The notes: generated by a model from the letters alone, not told the origin. A DNA stretch of 64,000 bases from Mesorhizobium hawassense (GCF_003289945.1 NZ_QMBP01000003.1:496001-560000); one strand, 5' to 3'; counted from the first letter of the stretch, positions 33,621-41,218 are shown. Numbers and translations are program-made.

Positions 33621-34529
33621 TCAACCGCCCTGGTTGAGCCGCTCCAGGATGGCCTGCGCCGTCTTGGTGTCCGTGACAAGCGCGCTGATCAGCCTGGCGC
33701 GGGCCGCGCCGATGATGGCCTTGGCCTTCTCCGGCCCCGAAGCGACGCCGATCACCAGCGGAACGGCACGGAGCTGGTCGGGCGACATGGCGATCATCCG
33801 GCTCTCGCCTTCCCAGGAGATGAGGGCGCCGTCGGCATCGAAATAATGCCGGAGCACGTCACCAGCGGCCTGCACCAGGGCCTGTTCGCTCAGCGTCGCG
33901 GCGCTTGCCTCCGGCGCATTGATTGCATGCGGCAGGCCGACGCCGACGATTGCGATGTCGGTCCGGCCCCAGAGGGACACGGCGTCATGTATGGCCGCGT
34001 CGGCAAGAAAGACTTCGCGCAATTCGCTGGACGGCAGGTAGGGCGCGTGGATGAAATGCGGCGTTCCGCCGAACTCCTCGGCCGCCAGCCGCACGAACTC
34101 GTTGATCTGGAAATGCGGCGCCTGCTGCTGCATGCCGCCGGTGGCGGCAACCGTCAGCACGCCTGGAAAGCGCGGCAGGCCGGCGCGGATCACTTCGCGG
34201 ATGGCGCGGCCCCAGCCGATGGCCACCACAGAACCGGCCGAAAGTTCCGCCTTCTTGAGCAACCGGCCCAGCGGCGCCGCAAGCGCCGTCAGCACGCCTG
34301 CCGCCGGCGTCTCGACGATGGCTGCGTCGCGCAAACCCAGCCTCTCGACCAACTGCGAGGTGAGGGCCTCCGGCGTGACGATATCGAGCACCTCGATGCG
34401 CACGATGCCCTCGGCCCGCGCGCGCTGCAGAAGCCGCGAAATGGTGGCGGTGGAGACGCCAAGCCGGCGCGCGATATCGACCTGCGACATCTCCGCCTCG
34501 TAATGCAGCTTGGCGACCGTGTGCAGCAT
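33621..34529 (-). CDS. SorC/DeoR-family sugar-responsive regulator
   Basis: A regulator of about 302 residues. The N-terminal helix-turn-helix is HYEAEMSQVDIARRLGVSTATISRLLQRA (about 9-37), and the rest is a SorC-type effector domain with a phosphosugar-isomerase-like fold (SVVAIGWGRAIREVI, ATGGMQQQ, VGVGLPHA, GVASGPEKAKAIIGAARARL). ATG 34529 is the only ATG, but related proteins have several more residues before the helix-turn-helix and the frame is open upstream, so the start is unsure. It lies between the two arms of the sugar system it probably controls. Confidence 0.88.
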   Translation of the reverse strand: MLHTVAKLHYEAEMSQVDIARRLGVSTATISRLLQRARAEGIVRIEVLDIVTPEALTSQLVERLGLRDAAIVETPAAGVLTALAAPLGRLLKKAELSAGSVVAIGWGRAIREVIRAGLPRFPGVLTVAATGGMQQQAPHFQINEFVRLAAEEFGGTPHFIHAPYLPSSELREVFLADAAIHDAVSLWGRTDIAIVGVGLPHAINAPEASAATLSEQALVQAAGDVLRHYFDADGALISWEGESRMIAMSPDQLRAVPLVIGVASGPEKAKAIIGAARARLISALVTDTKTAQAILERLNQGG

Positions 34530-34571
34530 CGTGCGTGATGCGGTCGCGTCCTGTATGGGAGGTACAGACAG

Positions 34572-34600
34572 CTTGCAATTCCTTTCAGCAATGTGTTACA
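34572..34600 (+). promoter_or_regulatory. SorC-linked promoter/operator element, copy B (aldolase-kinase arm)
   Basis: TTGCAA (34574-34579), a 17-bp spacer and TTACAG (34597-34602), with TTTCAGCAATGTG conserved against copy A. It points towards the aldolase gene at 34790, leaving a leader of about 185 nt. Confidence 0.7.
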
Positions 34601-34789
34601 GGCCTGTCGACCGATGGGAGTTATCGCCCAAATTCGGCAAACCCGCAACTTGGGGGCGCTCCTTCGGCACGCTGTTCCGCCCGTCATGGCAGGCGCGTCG
34701 GAACAGTGAAGCTTGCGGCCTCAAGACAGGCAGAAGGCACCTCCAAGGATAGCGCGTCCCGATGCGTAGGATGCGCCGAGATCGGACCG

Positions 34790-35701
34790 ATGACCATGAC
34801 CAAGATGACCACCGCGGAACTGCGCGGCTACCAGCAGATTTGCGGCAAGGACGGGGCCATGATGGCCATTGCCTGCGACCAGCGCGGCGGCATGCGCACG
34901 CTGCTGGCGTCGGATCCGGCGGAGCAGGCCGCGATCACCAACGACATGCTCGGCGACACCAAATCCGACATCACCCGATATCTCGCCAGCGAGGCGTCCT
35001 GCGTGCTGCTCGATCCGCTCTGCGCGGTGCCGCGTGTCGTCGATGAAGGCGTGCTCAACCGCGACACGGCACTGCTCATCGGCCTCGACGCCTCGGGCTA
35101 CGACGTCTCGCCGGAAGGCTACCGCCTGTCGCGCCTGGTGCCCGGCATCGACGCGCGCCGCGTGCGCGAGCTGGGCGGCACCGGCGGCAAGATCATGGTG
35201 TATCTGAGGGCCGATCGGCCCGAAGCGAACGAGCACAACATCGCCATCCTCAAGCAATGCATTGCCGACTTCGCCAAGGAGGATCTTCTGCTAATCGTCG
35301 AGTTCCTGACCTACCAACTCGAACGCGAAAGCCCCGAGGACTATGCCGCGAAGATCCCGTCGCTGGTCGAGGAGGGCACGCGAATTTCCCTGGACTGCGG
35401 CGCCAAGGTGCTGAAGCTGCCCTATCCCGGAACGCCCGAAGCCTGCGCCAGCATCACCAGGATTGCCGGCGACGTGCCTTGGGCGGTGCTGTCGGCCGGA
35501 GTCAACCATGCGACCTTCCTCGGCCAGGTCGAGATCGCCATGAAGAACGGCGCCTCGGGCGTGATCGCCGGCCGGTCGCTGTGGAAGGATTGCATCTCGC
35601 TCGACCGCGACGTCCAGCGCGAGAAGCTCAAGACAGTCGCGGTTTCCCGTTTGCGGGAAATCCAGGCGGTCATCGGCAACTATCGCCGCAAAGCTGCCTG
35701 A
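34790..35701 (+). CDS. LacD/YihT-like class I aldolase
   Basis: A 303-residue TIM-barrel aldolase of the tagatose-1,6-bisphosphate aldolase (LacD) and sulfofructose-1-phosphate aldolase (YihT) family. Diagnostic segments are MAIACDQRGGMR at the N-terminus, LLIVEFLTYQ, AKVLKLPYPG (the lysine is the likely Schiff base) and WAVLSAGVNHATF followed by GVIAGRSLWKD. It should cleave a ketose bisphosphate to triose phosphates. Three close ATG codons (34790, 34796, 34805) are possible; the first is used. A strong hairpin separates it from the double-kinase gene. Which sugar it serves is not visible. Confidence 0.85.
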   Translation: MTMTKMTTAELRGYQQICGKDGAMMAIACDQRGGMRTLLASDPAEQAAITNDMLGDTKSDITRYLASEASCVLLDPLCAVPRVVDEGVLNRDTALLIGLDASGYDVSPEGYRLSRLVPGIDARRVRELGGTGGKIMVYLRADRPEANEHNIAILKQCIADFAKEDLLLIVEFLTYQLERESPEDYAAKIPSLVEEGTRISLDCGAKVLKLPYPGTPEACASITRIAGDVPWAVLSAGVNHATFLGQVEIAMKNGASGVIAGRSLWKDCISLDRDVQREKLKTVAVSRLREIQAVIGNYRRKAA

Positions 35702-35708
35702 GGCATGT

Positions 35709-35744
35709 TGATCTTCAGCTCAGGCAAGCCTGAGCTGAAGATCA
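35709..35744. terminator. Perfect 17-bp inverted repeat between aldolase and kinase genes
   Basis: TGATCTTCAGCTCAGGC (35709-35725) is followed after AA by its exact reverse complement (35728-35744). There is no T-run, so it may be an attenuator or RNA-processing/stability site that sets the ratio of aldolase to kinase, rather than a full terminator. Confidence 0.65.
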
Positions 35745-35772
35745 GGTCGGCGCCTAGACAGTACGGGACGTC

Positions 35773-37209
35773 ATGCCACACAAATCGATGGCCATAGGGA
35801 TCGATATCGGCGGCACCAATCTGCGGGCCGCGCTGATCTCGCACTCCGGTGAAATCCTTCGTCGCGTCTCCGAGAAGAGCGCGCCCGATCCGGAGCTGGT
35901 GCTCGGCCGCATCGCCGACATGGTGCATCGGCTCGACGGACCGCAGGTCGCGGCCATCGGCGTCGGCGTTCCCGGACGTGTCGATGCGGAAAATCGCGCG
36001 GTGCTTTCCGGCGGCTATGTCGATCTTGCCTCGGTTGCCCTGGCGCACCGGCTGGAAAGCATGGCCGGCCGGCCCGTCGTCATCGACAATGACTGCAACA
36101 TGGCACTGGTCGCCGAAATGGCGCTGGGCGCCGCCTCCGGCCAAGCCAATGTGGTGATGTTCACCATCGGCACCGGCATCGGCGGCGCGGTGGCGGAAGG
36201 GCGGCGCATCGTGCGCGGCAAGGCGACGGCCGGCCAGCTCGGCCATATCGGCGTCGAGCTCGACGGCGAGGTCTGCAAATGCGGCCGGCGCGGCTGCGTC
36301 GAAACCGTGAGCTCGGGCACCGCGCTCGGCGGTCACATCGCCCGTGCCGGCCTCGGTCCGGACGTCTCGGTCGACCAGCTCTTTGCCCGCGGCGCCGCCG
36401 GCGATGCGACGGCGCGCGGCATATTGGACGCCTGGGCGCGGCCGCTGCGCGCGGCGATCGACACGGCGGTCGCCATGTTCAATCCGGAGCTGGTGCTGCT
36501 CGGCGGCGGCCTCGGCGAGGCCGCGCACAGAGCGCTTGCCGATCTGCCGGCGCTGGCGCCCTGGTATCAGGCGGCGGTGCAGCCGGCGAAGCTCGGCGAC
36601 GACGCAGGCGTCATCGGCGCCGGCCTGCAGGCGCTCGCGTCGGTGGTTTCCCAGGCTTCGGCCCGGCCGGCCGGCGGCCGGCGCGCGGTGCTGGTCAACG
36701 GCATTCCGGCCTCCGGCAAGAGTACCGTCGCGCGCGGCATTTCCGAACGCATGGGCTGGCCGCTGCTGGCGCTCGACACCATCAAGAACCCGTTCCTCGA
36801 AGCGCTGGGCGGCGCGGACCGCGAATTCAACCGCACGCTCGGCCGCGCCAGCTACGCGGCCATCTGGTTGGTGGTCGGCGAAGCGCCCGCGGGCGCCACA
36901 TTCGTCGTCGATGCCTGGTTCGGCTTCCAGCCACGCGCGCTGCTGGAAGATCACCTGGGCCACGCCGGCGTTGGGCAGACCGCCGAAATCTGGTGCCATG
37001 CGCCGGGCGAGGTGCTGGCCGAACGCTACCGCGCCCGCCTCGACCAGCGCCCCGCCGGCCATCCCGGCGCCACCTACATTCCAGAGCTGGTCGAACTGGC
37101 CAAGCGCGCGGAGCCGCTCCGGCGCGGCCCGCTGTTCGACGTCGACACCACCAAGCCGATCGATTTCGACGCCATCAGCCAATGGCTGCGTGAAGTGATG
37201 CACGGCTAG
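35773..37209 (+). CDS. ROK-family sugar kinase fused to a P-loop kinase domain
   Basis: A 478-residue fusion. Residues 1-295 are a complete ROK kinase: phosphate-binding GIDIGGTN (8-15), catalytic Asp in VVIDNDCNMA (about 105), GTGIGGAV, and the zinc motif CKCGRRGCVE (about 168). Residues 300-478 are a separate P-loop NTPase: Walker A GIPASGKST (about 310-318), LDTIKNPF, FVVDAWFG (Walker B-like) and a RYRARLDQRP lid. The second half resembles gluconate-kinase-like and AAA_33 kinases. With the LacD-like aldolase next door, the two halves could add two phosphates to one imported sugar; this is inference. The P-loop half might instead be a regulatory NTPase. Confidence 0.88.
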   Translation: MPHKSMAIGIDIGGTNLRAALISHSGEILRRVSEKSAPDPELVLGRIADMVHRLDGPQVAAIGVGVPGRVDAENRAVLSGGYVDLASVALAHRLESMAGRPVVIDNDCNMALVAEMALGAASGQANVVMFTIGTGIGGAVAEGRRIVRGKATAGQLGHIGVELDGEVCKCGRRGCVETVSSGTALGGHIARAGLGPDVSVDQLFARGAAGDATARGILDAWARPLRAAIDTAVAMFNPELVLLGGGLGEAAHRALADLPALAPWYQAAVQPAKLGDDAGVIGAGLQALASVVSQASARPAGGRRAVLVNGIPASGKSTVARGISERMGWPLLALDTIKNPFLEALGGADREFNRTLGRASYAAIWLVVGEAPAGATFVVDAWFGFQPRALLEDHLGHAGVGQTAEIWCHAPGEVLAERYRARLDQRPAGHPGATYIPELVELAKRAEPLRRGPLFDVDTTKPIDFDAISQWLREVMHG

Positions 37210-37292
37210 AGCCGTCAATCCGTGAAAACTCTCACCGCTTGGCAGCAATCCCGTCAGGGTCTAGCTTGACGGTCAGCCACCGGGAGAACGCG

Positions 37293-38093
37293 ATGACATC
37301 GATTTTCACCGTGCACGCAGCCTCGGGCTACGAGCAGTTGATGGGACGCTGGAGCCGCAGGCTGGCACCCAAATTCATCGACTTCGCCGGCCTGGCCGGT
37401 GGCGAAAAAATCCTCGACGTCGGCTGCGGCACCGGCAGCCTGACCTTCGAACTGGCGAAGTCCGCCGATCTCGCCGAGATCCAGGCCATCGACTTCTCGC
37501 CGGTCTTCGTCGCGGCGGCGAAGGAGAAGAACAGCGATCCGCGCATCACCTTCAACCAGGCCGACGTCACCGCGCTTCCCTTTGCCGACAAAACCTTCGA
37601 CCGCTCGCTGGCGCTGCTGGTCCTGCACTTCGTACCGGAGACCGGCAAGGCGGTGGCCGAGATGCGCCGCGTGGTGCGGCCGGGCGGCGTGGTCGCGGCC
37701 GTGGTCTGGGATCATTATGGCGGCATGACCGGCATGCGCATGATGATCGACACGGTGGCGGCGCTCAGCGAAAGCGGGCGCCAGATGCGCAGCCGCTATT
37801 GCTTCCAGCCGATGATGCAGCCGGGCGAAATGAAGCGGACCTTCGCCGAGCAAGGCCTGGCCGACGTCAGCGAAGCCGAATTGATGATCCGCATGGACTA
37901 TGAGAATTTCGATGACTTCTGGGCGCCGATCCGCGCCGGCGAAGGCCCGCTCGGCAGATACATGACCACGCCGGACCCGGCGGAGCGGGATCGCATCGAG
38001 GCCGCCGTCCGCGATGCCTATCAGGCCGGCCGGCCCGACGGCCCGCGATCCTTCGCCAATGTCGCCTGGGCCTGTCGCGGCATCGTGCCCTGA
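37293..38093 (+). CDS. Class I SAM-dependent methyltransferase
   Basis: A 266-residue methyltransferase_11-type protein. Motif I is LDVGCGTGS (41-49), motif II-like DFSPVFVAAA, motif III VRPGGVVAAVVWD. Start ATG 37293 follows CGGGAG; the longer frame from 37239 lacks a site. Substrate unknown; it resembles UbiE/COQ5-like small-molecule methyltransferases in general form only. Confidence 0.87.
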   Translation: MTSIFTVHAASGYEQLMGRWSRRLAPKFIDFAGLAGGEKILDVGCGTGSLTFELAKSADLAEIQAIDFSPVFVAAAKEKNSDPRITFNQADVTALPFADKTFDRSLALLVLHFVPETGKAVAEMRRVVRPGGVVAAVVWDHYGGMTGMRMMIDTVAALSESGRQMRSRYCFQPMMQPGEMKRTFAEQGLADVSEAELMIRMDYENFDDFWAPIRAGEGPLGRYMTTPDPAERDRIEAAVRDAYQAGRPDGPRSFANVAWACRGIVP

Positions 38094-38159
38094 GATCGTG
38101 TCGGCGCAGCCGGGCAGTGCCAGCACCGAACCATTGGCTTGTCAAAAGCCGGCAACGTG

Positions 38160-38864
38160 TCAGTTGCCGGCGGCAGCCGAGGCATTGATCTCCCAGCCGT
38201 CGACCCAGACCTGCCGCAGCCGGTCGCCCTCGCCCTTGAACCACAGGCCCGCCGGCCGGCAATCCTCGATGCGGTCGCTGCGGAAATTGCGGATGGCCAG
38301 GCGCAATTCGCACCACGCGACGATGTTGGCCGTCTCGGCATAGTAGATCAGCGCGATCGGCCGGATCGTGCGTTCGGTCGCCCGTCCCGCTTCGTCGCGA
38401 TAGGACAAAGCGAGTTTCTCCTCGTCGCGGATGGCGCGGCGGACCAGCGCGAGGTCGACGGCGGAAGCGGAAGGTGCCGCAAAACCCCAGGCATGCAGCG
38501 CATTGGCGTCGAGCGTCTGCCGCAAGGGGGGCGGCACCGCGCCCGCGATCTTGGCGCCGACGCGTTTCGCCGCCTGCTTGAGCTCGTCGTCGCCGGTGCG
38601 CTCGAGCAGCGCCAGCGACAAGACGATCGCCTCCATCTCCTCGATGGAAAACATCAGCGGCGGCAGGTCGAAGCCGGGGCGCAGTATGTAACCGATGCCG
38701 CGCCCGCCCTCGATCGGCACGCGCATCGCCTGCAGGGCGGCGATGTCGCGATAGACCGAGCGCACCGTCACCTCCAGCCGCTCGGCGATCGCCGCTGCCG
38801 TCACCGGCTTTCTGGCCAGCCGCAGGATCTGGATGATCTCGAACAGGCGCGAGGCCTTGCGCAT
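38160..38864 (-). CDS. HTH/WYL-domain transcriptional regulator (YafY type)
   Basis: A 234-residue regulator with an N-terminal HTH_11 domain (KPVTAAAIAERLEVTVRSVYRDIAALQ, about 18-44) and a WYL ligand-binding domain (about 130-225; the characteristic tryptophan-tyrosine-leucine region appears as IALIYYAETANIVAWCELR). Divergent from the LysE-type exporter at 38995 with a palindrome between them, so it probably controls that gene and itself. Confidence 0.88.
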   Translation of the reverse strand: MRKASRLFEIIQILRLARKPVTAAAIAERLEVTVRSVYRDIAALQAMRVPIEGGRGIGYILRPGFDLPPLMFSIEEMEAIVLSLALLERTGDDELKQAAKRVGAKIAGAVPPPLRQTLDANALHAWGFAAPSASAVDLALVRRAIRDEEKLALSYRDEAGRATERTIRPIALIYYAETANIVAWCELRLAIRNFRSDRIEDCRPAGLWFKGEGDRLRQVWVDGWEINASAAAGN

Positions 38865-38889
38865 TTTTTTTCACACCCATCAGAAACGC

Positions 38890-38911
38890 AACTGACACAT
38901 CCCCGTCAGTT
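38890..38911. promoter_or_regulatory. Inverted repeat in the WYL-regulator/LysE divergent region
   Basis: AACTGAC (38890-38896) and GTCAGTT (38905-38911) are a perfect inverted repeat with an 8-bp spacer, placed 26 bp before the regulator start and 84 bp before the exporter. A binding site for the WYL-domain regulator is likely. Confidence 0.6.
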
Positions 38912-38994
38912 GGGGTGACCTATAGGACCGCCTACCCGCTTGAAAATCAACAGATTCCTTTTTCTCGCGGCGAGTGAGGCAGCAGGCAACTGAC

Positions 38995-39630
38995 ATGAGC
39001 TATGGCGAGAACCTCTGGCTGTTCTTCGTGCTTCTGTTCGGCATCATCGCCGTTCCGGGCATGGATATGCTGTTCGTGCTGGCCAATGCGCTGACCGGCG
39101 GCAGCAACAGAGGGCTGGCTGCGACCGGCGGCATCATGCTGGGCGGCGCCGTGCACACGCTGAACGGCGCGATCGGCGTTGGCCTGCTCATGCACTTCGT
39201 CCCGATGCTGTTCACGCCGCTGCTGATCGCCGGCGCCGCCTACATGGCCTATATCGGCATTTCGCTGATGCGCAGCTCCATCACCGTCGGCGACGACACG
39301 TCCACCGGGAGCCGGTCGGCCTGGAAAGCGTTTCGGCAAGGCATGCTCACCTGCCTGATCAATCCGAAGGCCTATCTCTTCATCATCGCCGTCTATCCGC
39401 AATTCCTGAAGCCGGCTTACGGTCCGATCTGGATGCAGGCGACAATCATGGGATTGCTGACCCTCGTCACGCAGGCCGCCATCTATGGCGGGCTCGCCGT
39501 CACCGCCGGGCGCAGCCGGGGGCTGCTTGTCGACAATCCGCAAGCGACCATATTGGCCGGGCGCGCGGCAGGGCTGCTGCTGTTTGCCGTTTCGATATTC
39601 ACCGCCTGGGAAGGATTGAGGGCGGCGTGA
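38995..39630 (+). CDS. LysE-family exporter
   Basis: A 211-residue inner-membrane protein with five to six hydrophobic segments. LysE/RhtB marks are AVPGMDMLFVLANALTGG near residue 20-37, GAAYMAYIGISLMRS, and FRQGMLTCLINPKAYLFIIAVYPQF. Exports amino acids or related compounds; the substrate is unknown. Start ATG 38995 lies after GAGGCAGCAGG. Confidence 0.9.
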   Translation: MSYGENLWLFFVLLFGIIAVPGMDMLFVLANALTGGSNRGLAATGGIMLGGAVHTLNGAIGVGLLMHFVPMLFTPLLIAGAAYMAYIGISLMRSSITVGDDTSTGSRSAWKAFRQGMLTCLINPKAYLFIIAVYPQFLKPAYGPIWMQATIMGLLTLVTQAAIYGGLAVTAGRSRGLLVDNPQATILAGRAAGLLLFAVSIFTAWEGLRAA

Positions 39631-39652
39631 TCGCCGCCCTCCCCATTTTCGC

Positions 39653-40744
39653 TCAGGCCGCGCCCTGCCGGCTGGCGAGCATCTCGCGCTTCACCGACCG
39701 GCGCCATTCGACGGCGCCGGCGAGGCCGTGCAGCACCGTTTCGGTGGTCGCCCAGTCGATGCAGGCGTCGGTGATGCTCTGGCCGTAGGTGAGCGGCTTG
39801 CCGGGCACCACATCCTGCCGGCCGGCGACGAGATTGCTCTCGATCATGACGCCGATGATGCGCTCGTCGCCTGCGGCCACCTGCCCGGCCACGTCGGCCG
39901 CGACCTTAGGCTGGTTCTCCGGCTTCTTGGCGCTGTTGGCGTGGCTGACATCGATCATCAGCCGCGGCGCGACGCCGATGCGGCCGAGTTCGCCGGCAGC
40001 CGCGTCGACGCTTGCGGCATCATAATTCGGCGTGATGCCGCCGCGCAGGATGACGTGGCAATCCTCATTGCCGGTGGTCGCAGCGATTGCGCTGCGGCCG
40101 CCCTTGGTCACCGCCATGAAATGATGCGGCTGGGCGGCAGACTTCACTGCCTCGCCGGCGATCCTGAGATTGCCGTCGGTGCCGTTCTTGAAGCCGACCG
40201 GACAGGACAGCCCCGAGGCCAGCTCGCGATGGATCTGGCTTTCGGTGGTGCGCGCGCCGATGGCGCCCCAGGCGACGAGGTCGGCAATGTATTGCGGCGT
40301 CGTCATGTCGAGGAACTCGGTCGCCGCCGGCAGGCCGAGATTGTTGACGGCCGACAGCACGTTGCGCGCCATGCGCAAGCCCTTGTCGATGTTGAAGCTG
40401 CCGTCGAGATCGGGATCGTTGATGAGACCCTTCCAGCCGACCGTGGTGCGCGGCTTCTCAAAATAGACGCGCATGACGATCTCGAGCCGGTCGGCCAGGG
40501 CCTCGCGCAGCGCCGCCAGACGGCTGGCGTAGTCCACGGCGGCGACCGGATCGTGAATGGAACAAGGGCCGACGATGACGACCAGTCGATCGTCGGCCCC
40601 CGTCAGGATCGAATGGATGGCGTTGCGTGAGGCGGCAACGGTGCGCGTCGCCGTGAGCGAGCGCGGTATCTCGCGCATCACCTCTTCCGGCGTGGTCAGT
40701 ACCTTGAGTTCCTTGACCCGAAGGTCGTCTGTGGTGGTCAACAC
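39653..40744 (-). CDS. 3-deoxy-7-phosphoheptulonate (DAHP) synthase, class I
   Basis: A 363-residue AroF/AroG/AroH-type enzyme that condenses phosphoenolpyruvate and erythrose 4-phosphate, the first step of aromatic biosynthesis. Key motifs: IVGPCSIHDP, FEKPRTTVGWKG (binding loop), ATEFLDMTTPQY, GARTTESQIHR, GFKNGTDG, DVSHANSAKKPENQ and GVMIESNLV. Start GTG 40744 has AGGAG upstream. The frame remains open to a TTG at 40786, but that codon lies in the T-run of the attenuator terminator. Expression is probably controlled by the leader-peptide attenuator at 40785-40913. Which allosteric inhibitor it responds to cannot be told. Confidence 0.92.
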   Translation of the reverse strand: MLTTTDDLRVKELKVLTTPEEVMREIPRSLTATRTVAASRNAIHSILTGADDRLVVIVGPCSIHDPVAAVDYASRLAALREALADRLEIVMRVYFEKPRTTVGWKGLINDPDLDGSFNIDKGLRMARNVLSAVNNLGLPAATEFLDMTTPQYIADLVAWGAIGARTTESQIHRELASGLSCPVGFKNGTDGNLRIAGEAVKSAAQPHHFMAVTKGGRSAIAATTGNEDCHVILRGGITPNYDAASVDAAAGELGRIGVAPRLMIDVSHANSAKKPENQPKVAADVAGQVAAGDERIIGVMIESNLVAGRQDVVPGKPLTYGQSITDACIDWATTETVLHGLAGAVEWRRSVKREMLASRQGAA

Positions 40745-40784
40745 GGCTTTCTGCTCCTGGTTAGGAGACCTGCCGGCTTGAAAC

Positions 40785-40810
40785 AAAAAAGCCGCCAGGT
40801 CTGGCGGCTT
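40785..40810 (-). terminator. Attenuator terminator of the DAHP synthase leader
   Basis: On the minus strand AAGCCGCCAG pairs with CTGGCGGCTT (40810-40789), followed by a run of T. Its 5' arm GCCGCCAG is also exactly complementary to CTGGCGGC in codons 18-20 of the leader peptide gene (40862-40855), so the two pairings exclude each other. Confidence 0.85.
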
Positions 40811-40832
40811 GTCGGATTTTGATCTGGAATTT

Positions 40833-40913
40833 TCAGATCGAGCGCAATCCTCCCGCCGCCAGCGAGCTGCTAAAGTACCAATAGGTGGCGGACAGGTTGA
40901 TCATCCGGCTCAT
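40833..40913 (-). CDS. Attenuator leader peptide of the DAHP synthase gene
   Basis: A 26-residue reading frame: ATG at 40913, TGA at 40833. Codons 11-14 read Tyr-Trp-Tyr-Phe. A ribosome stalled there for lack of aromatic aminoacyl-tRNA leaves codons 18-20 free to pair with the terminator arm, which allows transcription into the synthase gene; a ribosome that reaches the stop codon covers them and the terminator forms. A further small hairpin GATCTG/CAGATC overlaps the stop codon. The ribosome binding site is weak and an internal ATG (codon 4) could also be used. Confidence 0.8.
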   Translation of the reverse strand: MSRMINLSATYWYFSSSLAAGGLRSI

Positions 40914-40984
40914 ATAGTCGATGCGAAGGCGGTTGTCACGTGCTTGATGGGCAGAAGGTTTCTCATCACGCGCAACCCGTTGCC

Positions 40985-41218
40985 CTAACGCTCAAGGCTG
41001 ATATCGGCGCAGCGCAGTGGTGACTTCAAGAGGAATTCCGCAAGCGTACCCTTTCGCCGGGTTTTTCGAAGCCATTCTTCGGCCGACACCACTACCACGC
41101 TTGGTTTGCCGTTTTCGGTGATCGTCTGCGGCGCGTACTGCGCCTGCTCGATAACCTCGGCGAACTGGGCTTTGGCCTCGCCGACGGTCCAGCTGATATC
41201 TTTGGGCGCAGACATCAT
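40985..41218 (-). CDS. Phd/YefM-like antitoxin without visible toxin
   Basis: A 77-residue protein with the Phd/YefM N-terminal fold (SWTVGEAKAQFAEVIEQAQ, then TITENGKPSVVVVSAEEWLRK). Such antitoxins normally precede a RelE or PIN-domain toxin. Only 71 bp separate this gene from the attenuator leader of the DAHP synthase gene, and no toxin frame is present on either side. It is either an orphan antitoxin or the remnant of a pair. Confidence 0.82.
   Translation of the reverse strand: MMSAPKDISWTVGEAKAQFAEVIEQAQYAPQTITENGKPSVVVVSAEEWLRKTRRKGTLAEFLLKSPLRCADISLER

Noticed and set aside
35773..37209. Reading the P-loop half of the ROK fusion as a zeta-type toxin
   Set aside because: No antitoxin is adjacent, and the domain is fused in frame to a metabolic kinase in a catabolic operon; a sugar kinase or regulatory NTPase is more likely.
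40745..40786. N-terminal extension of DAHP synthase from a TTG at 40786
   Set aside because: That codon lies in the T-run of the attenuator terminator, and GTG 40744 has a proper AGGAG site just upstream.
40914..40984. Toxin remnant after the Phd-like antitoxin
   Set aside because: The short frame (starting MRNLLPIKHV on the minus strand) is only 18 codons and shows no PIN or RelE feature.
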